Position numbers and translations under genes: made by a program. Shown here piece after piece: positions 9,769 to 22,100 of a stretch of DNA of 64,000 nt. The notes beneath the pieces were generated by a model that had not been told where the DNA came from, made no database searches, and saw only the letters and a list, made by a program, of their open reading frames with translations. Source of the stretch: Nematostella vectensis (lineage: Eukaryota > Cnidaria > Anthozoa > Actiniaria > Edwardsiidae); NCBI RefSeq assembly GCF_932526225.1, contig NC_064043.1:5199501-5263500 (forward strand), read 5' to 3'. Position 1 is the first letter of the stretch. Each line of letters opens with the position of its first letter.

Positions 9769-12700
9769 ATCGTTATTGCCGATCGAATAATCTTGTCTAA
9801 AACTGATGGGCAGAGAGCTTGACTGGTGCAAATAGCGAGGTTATAAGTTTCGAGTGAAACTTCAATGTTTTTGGCGTGTGAATCAATTATACTACAAGGA
9901 GAACGTTCTTTTAGAACATGCACCAAATACTGTGTAAACTGTGCAAAGCAACTATTACCATATTTCTGTTTTGTTTATTTTCATAGGGAATTCTAAGTCG
10001 ACAGGGAACGTCGCATTACCAAATCATTGCTCTTTTCATTGCTCTCGAAGGGGTTTAAGAAGATTTGAATAATACCTCTTACGTCCAACTAAACGAATTA
10101 TCGGGGAAAATGAAATGGCTTGTTGGCCCTTTTCGATAGTTTGACAACCATTTTTTCCCATTTTGTTGGAACAAATTCAAATTACAAAATCTTGGCAAAA
10201 TTAGAAAGGAAAAAAAGAAGTAGACAAATAACCAATTATTAGATTTAGCGACTAGAAAATAAATGGACAGAAAACAACTAAATTGTGTAAATAGTAACAA
10301 ACATATTATTTATGGAATATTTTACAAGGAAGAAACTTTAGCCCTTTTTAGTCTCAGTATTATACGCCCGGGAAGATTTTTCGATTATACATTTACAAAG
10401 CGAGCAAAGAACCTAGGTGTAGATAAAAAGCGAAATAAAGTAGACAACGCATTAAGGCTTGTCTTTTCGTACTTGTTGTCATGGCAATGAAAGATGGTGA
10501 TTTTGAATGGAGATTTCAAAATAGTACTTGTAATTTATCGTAGGTAAAGAATTGCTGAGTATACAGTTAATGATCGAAACTAAAAGGCGATTTGAAGGTG
10601 AGTAGTCAAGAATTTACAGAACCAATAGAAGTTACAGATTTAACGAGAAAGTAGAGAAAAGTGATGACTTTTCGCCTCCAGGCATAGGAAAATAAAGGAA
10701 AAACCTAGCCTGTTTAGCAGGTGAAAACAAAAGTACGCCGAAACGATAGCTGAAGCAGTATGCTAATAACATCTAGAGCGCATTCGTGTGAGCAGCTTTC
10801 AGCCGCCTTTGTAATGATAAAAATAAGGTGTCGAGCTGTTAACAGTTCGGAAAAGCTTTGTTAGGAATTACTTCTTTGTGTGAATTGCTCCCAGAAACCT
10901 AAAATACAGAAATTAATATTATGCAGGCTCTTCGAAACTCAAGAGTAAGTTTGAAATATCAGTTGCCTATTCTATAGTAGTTAGACAGAATGAAATTAAA
11001 TGAGCTCAGTGCTTGTTACATTTACATGATTTCCGATTCAAAGTGGACCGTCGATTTTATAGATAAGATAATAAAAAGTAATGATATCTTTTTTTCTTCC
11101 ACGCGTGGAGTCGGACCATTCAACACCTCTAGTAAAACATGGATAATCACGACGACACTATTTGTAGCCTTAATCAGCTCGGTTTGTCAGTTCCGTATCG
11201 ACGTGTTCCGTGGCTCTAGGACAATAGTCGGTCTTTCTAGTAAAACGCCCACACAGCAAAAATAAAAAAGAGATCACAGAAAAACTGTCTCATACTGTAT
11301 ATCATATCTCTTGCGCCTTTCTTAAAGGAAAGGGTGCGTTTAATACTTTGTCATTTTAAGTTTCAATTAATTTAATCCTTTTAACTAATGGGTAAGGAAA
11401 CCTGGTTTTGAATTCAGAAGAAGGCTTTTTGTAAGAAGGGATAACGCCAGACGCTTTCTAATATCATGTGGTCAAACATCACCTTTTCGTGGCCTTTTGA
11501 AGGCTTAAATTTCTAATCTGATAAAAGTGGGTGAGACATTTTAGATAAATGTACGCCAGATAATGTGGAATCCAGGATCTAGATTCATTAAAAAAAAAGG
11601 AAAAAAAGAGAGAACATGTTTCGATTGATCATACCGAAAATACATAAAACACTTTGGTTGAGGTTAGAAAGTCGCCATAAAAGTGTACTTTGTTGCTTTA
11701 TTGACGCACTGCTTGCACGACTTTAAGAGCCTGTCACTTAATCGTCTGTTCATTAATAAAGAATTAGAAAATTCACAAAGCTTATCTCCTGTTCAGTATC
11801 TGCGAAAGCATAACAATTCATGTTTCTTTCCGTTCGCAGGAAAAGATGGACTCTGTTTATGTTTGTCTACTGGATAAATCATGTACACATATCAGCTTTC
11901 TCTGTTCTTACTTTCTAACCAGCCTGGAAAATTGTCTAAAGTATGAGTGGCAGTCGCTTTTAACAATTTGGTGAGAATTTTATTTGACACTTGAAAAGAG
12001 AATATGAAACGAAACAGCCATGACTCCAGTAGGAAAGTTATGGAAGACCGTCAAGAAAAAATAAAGAAAATATTGAGCCATCAAAAGCCTTAATTTTCTA
12101 CCGCCATAAATAAAAAAATGATGGTATTTTGTTAACTCTCATAATGAGAGATTTTCATTACAAAGCAGATAAGTTTACCGTCTCGCGATGATAAGGCTAC
12201 CCTAATTATTGTCTAAAAACGTATAATTATTAAGGAAAAAAGGTACTAAATATTGGAGTATTTAAATCCAAAGTTGTCTCCTAACGCCCCCACAAGACTA
12301 TATCATCAAGGGATGCAACCCTGCATCTAAGCACTACAGAGTAGATAAAAATCTCATTAATTCAAATATAACAACGTCAGACGATTAGCGTTTAGTTTCC
12401 AAATAGAGCAAAGACAACGTTTAGACCGTTTATCCAAATTTATTGAATGTGTTGCATAGCAAATTACATTAATAAATATCATAAGGATACTTGCTAGAAT
12501 GACCTGTCATCTATTCACATTTATAACATTGTGTTACAAAATTTAAGTGTTTTTTTTTATCATAGGTACTGTACAAGTTAACATCATCACTTGCAGATAG
12601 TCAACGTTTTGCGTGATATGCCTCGCAATATGCCACTCGCGAGACTCATGTTTTAAACGGTATAACTCTTCTAAATTATCTAGATTCTGGTGAAATGTAA

Positions 12701-13264
12701 AATGCTATAAGTTGTGCTTTCAGAGAATGTGTCCATTGATATATTAAGTGAATCTCAATTCCCTAATTACAGAATCTTATCAGAGAGAATTAAAACAAGA
12801 AACAACAAAAAATAATTGATTTTGATTGTTTCGTAGACAAATTATCTTATGGTTTACAAAATATTTCTATCCAAATTTAATTACAGCAAAGAATGTTTCA
12901 GACTTTCTAAATATTGCTCTGTCAATTGAATAAATAAAGCAAACCTTCTGGGCTTGCATTGCTTATAATTGATAAATATTATCAAAAATTGACTGAGATT
13001 TAGTTTAATTCTAAGAGATGGGCTCAAGGCAAGGCAAACATAGTCAGGATTTGCTATTTGCTTAGGAATTGCAAATTTGAAATCAGTTTCAAATATTCAG
13101 TTGTATTTTCAAAATCTCTGATAGTGAATGGACCGAAAATGCTGCACATAATACAGAGTACAGAATTGTTACCATCCATTTCAAAAGACAATCACCCCAT
13201 CTCACTTGTAAGTCACACCTTTGCCATCCACAATGCTGGTACTTAGTATACCATCATATACCTA
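9769..13264. other. 3.5 kb intergenic stretch between KCTD and nocturnin
   Basis: AT-rich. A possible KCTD polyadenylation signal AATAAA lies near 10258. A segment of about 30 bases near 12076-12110 (CAAAAGCCTTAATTTTC, then ACCGCC) resembles 8976-9007 just upstream of the KCTD start. The 91-codon frame at 10990 has no recognisable domain. Confidence 0.5.
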
Positions 13265-15771
13265 CTATTCCAAAAAAGAGAAATCGAACACAAGAGAGAT
13301 ATGGTCTGATGGATATGCCATGCACGGCAGTCTATCCACATTCATGCTGGCAGTATCTGCAACGTGCAAGTACCCATCAACTTTCAATCCTTCTGAGTGC
13401 CATACATAATCTATAGTATGCTTTACTTCACCATTGGGTCTTATTTTCCAGGTTGTATAATCAGGTTCAGATCTACTAATTGTCTTATAAGCACTCCTTA
13501 GAGGAACTCCATGGACGCCATCTTCCATCACTTGATAAACTGGCTCTGTTGGTTCAGCATTGAAATCTCCACAAACAAGAACTTCAGCCTGTTCATTTTC
13601 CATAAAGTCCTTTAAAAAGGCTAAAACGCTTTTCCCTTGGGCTGACCGCAAATCTTGAAATGCTGGCTTTGCTTTCAAGTGTGTGCCACAGCAATAGAGA
13701 GACTTTTTATTGAGGTTATCAAAAAGATGAACAAATAGGGCAGTTTGGTTTGTTAGAGTTCCATCAGAATTTTTAAGCTGCTTAGACTGCTGCTTCCTCA
13801 ACTTAAATCTTTGTTTGTCAAAGAATATGGCAGTACCATCAGGTCCGGAATTTCCAGGAAATTTTAAACAAGGGGAATCCTCCTTAGGAACAAAGATACC
13901 TGTGTACCCAACCTCGTCTAGTGATGGCTTGAAGAAGTCATAGAAATGGTCAACCTCTTCCAAACATATAATATCAGGTTCATATGTTAAGATACCTTGA
14001 ATCAGCCGTTGTTTGCGGGTTGACCAGCTTAGGGCTTCCGAGGGGCATTTTATGAAATTGGATGTAGGGCTTGAGCCAGATAGTCCTGAAAGTGATACAA
14101 AATTTGAAAACATGGGAATGAACATTAGGGGTGTGAGCAGGCTCACATGCTTGTATTGCATTGCATTATATTGCATTGCATTGTATTGCATTGCATTGTA
14201 TTGCATTGCATTATATTCTATATAGAGAATACTACTTGGAAAGTGCGCACATACGGTTTTTATTCACGAATTGTGCAGTATAAACAAACCAACAAGTTAG
14301 CGCTGCGAAACAGTGAGTTTTTTTAATACAAAACAATGAAAGAATAAAAACTGTACAAAGCAATGCTGTATTTTGTTTATTATATGCATACTGAGAAATT
14401 TATAATAAGCTTATCACATAACATTTTATTAGACTTGGCAGCAGAGGCTCCAAGGTCTGTGCTGTTCGCCGTTTCAGTTGAAGACAGACAGAAACACACG
14501 AGACTGTGATGTTAGATAGGGTTTTAACAGCTTTGAATCTCGCTCGTTTTTTTCCTTTGTATTCTTGTTTTCAAGACTTTCTACAAAATCCTCTACAGTG
14601 TTATTGAGAGTAGCAAATCTATTGTCTTCCATTTTGAACACTTAGTATTCAATTTTCACAGTAAAATTTCATTCACTCGCTCAATAACAAAAGTGAAATG
14701 CAAAGCTACCTGTCTCCCAGCGTTGGGATTGAAGCCATTCAAGTGCAGTAAAAAATATAGTTCGTCCAATCAGAACCCCAAATGACTTTTCTTCACAGTA
14801 AAAAAACAACAACATTGTTCTTGCCTCTGATTTGCCGAGAGGTATCATATCATATCATATCATATCATATTGAATACACTGGAACTTTAAGAAATACTGT
14901 ATGTAGTGGCCTTGGATACGTTTTTACATCTCTGAGTGGCATGCAATGCGCAAGAATTCTTTAGAGATGTTTTGGCCATATTATACCCGATTTACTTTTG
15001 TTATATTGGAGACAAATAATTGCTGTGCATTTTTAATTGTGCAACAATCATTTGGATGAGGTTTTAGTGAAAGATGGAAAAATATCAATGTCGAAACAAG
15101 TGCAATGAAGCAAGGCTGAAGGCCTAGACTGATTCCACTTGGTGAGACATTGTTTATTCCAGATATTACTCAATATTTATTCAGTAAATTCTCAAAATAA
15201 TGTGCACCCTTTTATGCAATCAGAATCAACATAGTGGGTACAATGTATAAAGTTTTAACGAGAAACATCTCTTTGACAACATGAGGGACAAAACTTTAGA
15301 AAAGTAAAGAGGGGAGGGGGGGATGGATAAGAAACAAAAATAAATTCATACACGATGAAAAGCCTGGAAAAAATGCATGCAGGCCAAACCAGACAGAAAA
15401 ATAATGTATAAGCTTCAACGATTTAAAAAAATTCATCGACTTTTCTACTGGTCCCTTATCAAAGTTTGATTAACTTCTTTCAAATCTACTTCTCCAAACC
15501 CATGAATTAAAATTCAAGTACAACAAAAAGCAACAGCTATACCTAACCAGATCGAAAGATTGACAGCCACTTCCAATAGAGAAATGTCTTACACGACATA
15601 AAGCTTACCATCAGCTAGAACATTCCATTGCATTACACGAAATGGCGATCCCTTACACGCATAATGAACAGTTTCGAAGGTCCTTTCGGTAAGAGGTGGG
15701 AAGTCGGCTACCGTAGTATCCGCCTTTCTTAAAATCTCTTTGATTTTGTCGACCTTTGAAGCCGAAGCCAT
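13265..15771 (-). CDS. NOCT: Nocturnin (NADP(H) 2'-phosphatase of the EEP/CCR4 fold)
   Basis: Two exons, 15609-15771 and 13265-14085, join in phase to give 327 residues. Exon 1 ends in RVMQWNVLADG, the first active-site motif (human MQWNILAQ). Exon 2 carries IICLEEVDHF (metal-binding Glu), GPDGTAIFF, THLKAKPAFQDLRSAQG, VCGDFNAEPTEPVY (catalytic Asp and Asn), YTTWKIRPNGEVKHTIDY and YPSDHISLVFDF (catalytic His). All these blocks align to vertebrate nocturnin rather than to CNOT6 deadenylases: the 'AEPTE' and 'TTWKIR' signatures are nocturnin-specific and there are no leucine-rich repeats. Vertebrate nocturnin is a circadian protein that removes the 2'-phosphate from NADP(H) in mitochondria and cytosol. 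The frame stays open for some codons upstream of the chosen Met, so a longer N-terminus (targeting peptide) is possible. The gene lies head to head with the scavenger receptor. Confidence 0.95.
14150..14219. repeat. ATTGC microsatellite in the nocturnin intron
   Basis: TTGCATTGCATTGTATTGCA-type units, about 70 bp, directly downstream of the exon 2 acceptor side within the 1,523 bp intron. They extend the open frame upstream of exon 2 with a MQYNA repeat, which is not coding because the splice acceptor at 14086-14087 comes later. Confidence 0.85.
14849..14871. repeat. ATCAT microsatellite
   Basis: ATCAT repeated about five times in the nocturnin intron. Confidence 0.8.
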
Positions 15772-16119
15772 ATTTTGGGATGTTTTTGCTGAATGAGAGA
15801 TTACAACGTTTCGGAGAAGACTGGGGAGAGAGCAAAGTTTTTAGGATAGGGAGGGAGGAGGATAATAAAAGCAATAAAGACAGATTAATGTGATATAAGC
15901 TTACACGTAAACAAACAAAGAAAACACGAAATTCCATAAAAAAATGATAAAAAAAACACAACATTTTGGCCATATATATTATAGTTGCCTATTCAAATAT
16001 AAGATAAACATTCCATCCCTACCCCTCCCCTGCTAAGAATCACGTTTGAATCACGAGACTGGGGTAGGCTATAACTCTTGACTCTCGAACTCGTTGATTG
16101 TAGTTGGAGATTTTGCAAG
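15772..16119. promoter_or_regulatory. Shared head-to-head promoter region, nocturnin / scavenger receptor
   Basis: Only 348 bp separate the two start codons, so both promoters and leaders must fit here unless upstream non-coding exons exist. The stretch is AT-rich and without a CpG-dense core. No motif can be assigned with confidence. Confidence 0.55.
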
Positions 16120-19100
16120 ATGGGACTCAAATGCAACTGCCGTACAATTGTAGCTGTGATTTTTTATGTTTTGGGTATAGTTTTTTTTGTTACTGGTTGT
16201 GTTTTGTTGTTTGGAGAAATATTGCAGAACATGATTGATCAGAAAGTAGACGAGGTAAGAAGGAAAATTGACTCAATTGAGAAATCTACATTGAAAAGCT
16301 CCTTACGATGTTGTAAAAGGTTAATGTTTTAATGTAAAAGTACAAGTCTTATCCCATCGCGGGAGTGCAAGGCTGCCATATATTGATAGAGATGGTTCGA
16401 GAGAAAAACTATTTGTTTGTTAAAGGCCCACAAATTTCACACAGATAGAGGGGAGGAAGGCAAAGGGACTTCATACCTGTCAACCTCCGAAAATCTCAAG
16501 GTTTGAGATTTTTTTAATGAGGGAGGGGTGGGATATATTCATTTTCTGGGGGAGGGGTGGGTATAACCTTGCAAGCGTTTGCCGTATAGAAAGCTCTTGT
16601 GCACAAATCCACTCTTATAAATCTCATGAGGGTGTTAGATAAATTGCACTCGCCATGGGATTATTGTTTTAATTATATTATTCTAATAGAAAATAGGCAA
16701 AATGTTGATTTTCTATATAATTATTTTTCGGAAGCAATAAAAATCTCTAAAAACGGGAGATCTGGTGCTCAATGCGGGGAGCGAGAAAAGGGGCCCAAAA
16801 TCTTGGGACTCCCGCCTAATGTGGGAGAGTTGACAGGTATGCACATACCCCAACCACCAACCACCAACCACCACCACCACCAACAACCACCACCAACAAC
16901 CACCACCACTTGACAGATTTTCTACCAAGAACACTAGTACACTCTGTGTCAACGAATCCCCCCCCCTCCTATATTTTTCTTATATTTATGCCCCCTTCAG
17001 GATGGTCCCCTCAGACACATTGGCTCCATCCTTGCTTTATATGTTAACCTTTATCATGATTGGATTTTCTAGAATATTGAATTGAAAAATGGCACCCTGG
17101 TCTTCAAGCAATGGAGAAAGCAAACTTCTCCAATCTACATGCAGTATTTTGTTTTTGATCTCCAAAACCCTGCAGAGGTTATGAATGGCTCAGAGCTGCC
17201 ATATGTAATAGAAAGAGGCCCATATTCCTACAAGTAAGTTCATATTTTCAGGGCGATAGGATGGGGAGGCTACAAGGGAGATCATGGGCCATGGAGAGGA
17301 AGGGCCTTTTGGACTGAAGCCCCTCCCACTTATGAGGCCCTGTGTCAGCACGTTGTGCTGTTAGCAGCATATATGACACACGTCTTTCTCTGAATTTGAC
17401 TTGTTCATTGTATCTGGAATGTATCTCTTGTTTCACAGAGAGATAAGGAGGGTTGACATCTTGCACTACTCAGCAGATAAGTCTATTGTGACTTTCATGC
17501 CAAACCGGACCTTCATTTTTGACCCTGAGACATCATGCAAGGGATGCAATGATACTACTGATACCTTTACTAATGTCAACATTCCCTTACTGGTAAGGAT
17601 TAAAAAGTACTGGGGGAGTTTGGTGTGGTATTTTGTCTAATTCTTAGCCTCCAAAGTGTATTAATTCCATGTAAATTTTTTTTATTGACCCACCTTTGAG
17701 AGGTCAACCCCCCCCCCCTGTGCTCAATGACTTCCCTCCTTCCTCAGGGTATATATACACTCTATAACAGTATACCCTCTATAACAGTATAATACAACTA
17801 TTAGAAAACAAATTGACATTATCGAGCTCTCAAGCTATGATTTTTATGAAGTTTTGATGTTGCAAATTGACTTTTCACTTTACTGAAAACAAGCAAAAAG
17901 CTAAGTAAGCTTTGTTAATGTTTAAATTCTGGAAAAAAGGCTGATTGGACACATTTATTTCTTATTTTTTTCAGACCCTGGCTCTCTGGCTCAAGACTAC
18001 AGATTACAAATCAAAGCACAGTATCTGTTTTCAAGGAGTGGAAGTTATTCTTCTAAAAAATAAAGCAGCTCTTTTTCAAGCAAAAACAGTGTATGAAATT
18101 TTATGGGGATATGTTGACCCAGTACTGAATGATATCAACGATGTGCCCTCCATTTTCTGTCCCAAAAAGGAAGGACTCGATCCATTCATTCAACTACAGG
18201 TATCAAATGAACAGATAATTTGTCTCCATGCCTTACCTTAGACCACATAAAAAATCATTTGTTTCTGGCCGAAATTTCTTCCAGTTATTATTTCTTTTAG
18301 GCTTTAGGCAAAGAAAAACATGCTTAAACATCCAAGCTTTTTATTGCAGTGAAAGGGTTTCTCGAACACAACTTTTGATGTACAGCATGATTGATTGGAT
18401 GTCCATTGCAGGGTTGTTGGCAAGAAACAATAATTTATTTTTATGTGGCCTTATTACCCGGACAATTGTATTTTCAGTTAGTTTAGAAGTCTGACCAACT
18501 AAACCAAGTAAAACAAGAGAAAATGCTTTTATTTTGGAAATCCTATTCTGAAGTACAGTTTTAAATGACCATGCATCTGAAAATTATTAATTTTTTTTTT
18601 TAGTCAAATGGTTTTAACCCCAGTGTCTACTGTGTGTTGAGACTGATTGTGACTTGTTAATTTTTTGTCTTTAGTTGTGGTTTCCAGGTTCTAGGCAGTT
18701 TCCAGGTTCTAGGTGGAGCATCCATTTGCAATGCAGCTGTTCTTGTCTTTGCATGCAAAGTACCTCTGTTTTGATTTCTTTCAGTACAATAACACATATT
18801 ATGGTATAAGTGCTATAAACACTGGAATAAAAGAAATCAACAAGCTGGAGCAATATGAGATGTGGAGAAATAGGCCGTAAGTCATCCAAAATAAAACAAT
18901 ATAAGTAATATAATTAAATAAGTCATATCTATGAATCCACAATTTAAAATACCAAAAAGATGTAATTAGCCTTTAAAGCAGCCAAAAATACAGTAAATGT
19001 ATGAGACACTTAAAATACAGGAGAAAATGCCTTGAAAGTCCCTAATGGGCCCCCTCCTGTTAAAAATCCTGGCTATGCCGCTGATGCTAGGGAGAAGAAG

Positions 19101-22100
19101 GATGACCCAATGTGATGTCACCACCTGCCTTTCCCTACATTTGCTCCATCCAGGGCTTCTGGAATTACGCGCTTGTGCGGAAGCGCGTAATTTGGCTTTT
19201 TCCACGTAATCCACAAATTTTCGCATAATCCTGCGTAATTCGGCTAAATTTTGAAAGACAAAACATTTAATTGCACAGCTGATGTGTTCTTTTAGGGTTC
19301 TTACCTCTATTTCTCGTAAAAAAAAGAGAGATATTCTTCGTAAGAGTGCGATATTTCGAACGGAATTTCGAAAACAAATAAAATGACTAGGCATTCTTTG
19401 CTAAACCGCCAAGGCCTAGGACTAATAATAAAATACCTTTTTTAATTGGCTGGTGGCTAGGAGCCAATGAAAACTTGCCTAAGATATTTTCACACAAAAA
19501 TTAACCTTTTCAAGTTATTTTTTGCTTTCCTTCGGTACAAAATGTAGTTTGGGCATATAACAGTTGATATTTTGTGTAATTTAGCGCGTAATTCAGTAAA
19601 GAATCCTGCAAAATTTTGATTTTTAAAGAAAAATGTATTGCAAAATCCCGTTTTTTTCCACGTAATTCCAGAAGCCCTGTCCATCCTTCTCTCCAGATGC
19701 ATGGGTCTATCCTACATCTTCCCAGCCATTTGAGCTTGCTACAAAGGCTACAATGTAAAGGAATGTAGGGATTAAAATCTAATTAAAAAGAATTAGAGGT
19801 CAAACACATACTATTTTCCATACAATTTGCAAATAAATGGCAAATGATTATATCAAACCAAGATTGATGGTGTTCCCCCATGTAGATCATGCAGTAGCTT
19901 GCAGAGTTGCCTTAGTCCTTCTACGGTGACGCATGTTTGAATCCAGTACAGAACTTGATTATATTGAGTTATGTGAAGTATTGTATAAAAAGGCTGTTAT
20001 TTTTTTAATAACATAGCAAGTGGCTCAATTAAGTATATCGAAAACTCTAATTTCATAACATCAATTATTCTTGAACTTCATTACAGAAATTTGACATGGT
20101 GGGAAAGTGATTATGCAAATATGCTCAATGGAACAGGTCAGTCAAGATATTTCTTATCTCAAATGGAAATTAAGCCTGTATGATTCACATCGAGTGAGTT
20201 CAAGTCAAACAAATTTGAAAAAAGAGATCCTTTCCTATTTTCTCTTTTATGGAATTACAACATAAATGGGCAAGTTGAATTTTTCTTTATTTCCAGCCAT
20301 TTGCAATGAAATTTTTTGTTCATTTCAATTGTAATGTAACTATGTTTTTTTGTGGTGCTAGACAAGGCCCCCTGCCTTCTGCCCCTTGCCCCTCCCTTTT
20401 GGACTGTAAATTTACAAAAAAGAGGAATATTTAGGAACTAAAATCCACAAATTTACCTCACGTCACATGTTATTTTATTTTGCAACTACCAGTACTCTTT
20501 TTCACAGAGGCGCTCAACATACTTTTTCAAACTTGTGTTGATTATAGCTTTTCAACACACCTTACCTACCCAAACCATATAGTTTTTCTTAAGCTTGTCT
20601 GTAGTCTTTCTAGTTATACCATATAATTTTGTCAGTTCTAGATTGTTTCCTCTTTTTCAAGAAATCATGGACTGGCTCCTACCCTGATGGAATAAAGATG
20701 ACTAGTTTACCAAATTTATTTAGCATCCTTATTTTTTGTATATTATTTATTATCTGATTTTTTTGGCAAGAAATTATGCATGGTACAAGCTTAGTATGCA
20801 CGGTATATTCGAAAATATTGGCAAAATGTAGGTGAAGAGAAAGCAGGCTGAAACTATCCATTTGTTAGATTTGATGAAAGGCACTCCTATTCTGGTAGGA
20901 AATTCTATTGGGAAATATTCTTTTTTTCAGATGGTACTCAATTCAAGCCAAGAATTTCCAAATCTGACACACTTTACACATTTGTTCCTGAGATTTGTAG
21001 GTATGCAGCCAGGGCACGTTCTCCATTTAGCGGACCAATTTATCTTGGGCATCTCCTTGTAATTTACAGTGTTTCTCAAATTTCTTTCATTTGATTATAT
21101 TGCAGTTGTCCATTCTACTGAACCCCCAAACTCTTGGCTATGGTCCTAGGCATTGATCCAATTATTTTCCTGCATCTACTTAAACTTCAAGTTATACTAA
21201 GTCTCTTTATGCTTCTTTTCCAGGTCTATTTACAGTGTGTATGACTCAACAGTCACAGTTCGGGACATTAAGCTTTACCGCTTCACTGCTCCCAGTGTGG
21301 TGTATCTAAGTGGTGACATCTACCCTCCTAACATGGGGTTCTGCGTCCCACCTGGATGTCTCCCTACTGGCTTGCTAAACCTGACTCGCTGCCAGCCGCA
21401 GAGTATGCAACTTTTGTAACTTGTGAGAGTTCAGGGCGGGGCTACCTTGGGGTGCATCCAGGGTATTTTTGAATTGCTATCCTTCAACATGGGGCTGAAA
21501 ATCTAGCAATTTCATTTTAGCCTTTAGTACTGTTAGAATATTATTTACAAACTTATAATTTCTTAAATTTTCCAGATCCCCCTGTTGCTGTTTCACCGCC
21601 ACATTTTTACCAGAGCAACAGTTCACTTGTAAAAGCAGTAAGAGGAATGCATCCCGTTAAGAGCGAACATGCAACTTTTATTGATATAGAGCCGGTGAGT
21701 TGCTGAAGGGTGTATACTTGAAGCAACATTATCACCACTGTCAACATAACCATCATCATCCACAGTGCTACAGTAAAATCTAGAAATTTTGGATTTTAAT
21801 ACCCAAAATATAAGCCAAAAAATTCAAAAGGTTCTTAATGGGTTACTCTATAAAAAATGAAACAAAACATAAATTTGCTAAACAATAAAGATGAGATTAC
21901 AGATACGCATACAGTAGGATATCTATTCTCTATAGCAAAGTGACTATGCATTTAGTCACATTTCTGTTATTATGAGTCCTACTGTTGATTAAGCAACTTG
22001 GAAAAATTAAGAACCTAATAAGAACCCCAAGTACCCCAAAATATAAGAACCTGTTTTGCCAGCTTTGAAAAAATCTATGTTCTTACACAGGTTTTTACTG

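Noticed and set aside
14013-14225. MQYNA/LYCIA repeat peptides near nocturnin
   Set aside because: Product of the ATTGC microsatellite in the intron; the splice acceptor at 14086-14087 removes it.
15653-15973. 106-codon minus-strand frame overlapping nocturnin exon 1
   Set aside because: Different frame from the conserved MQWNVLADG reading; no domain.
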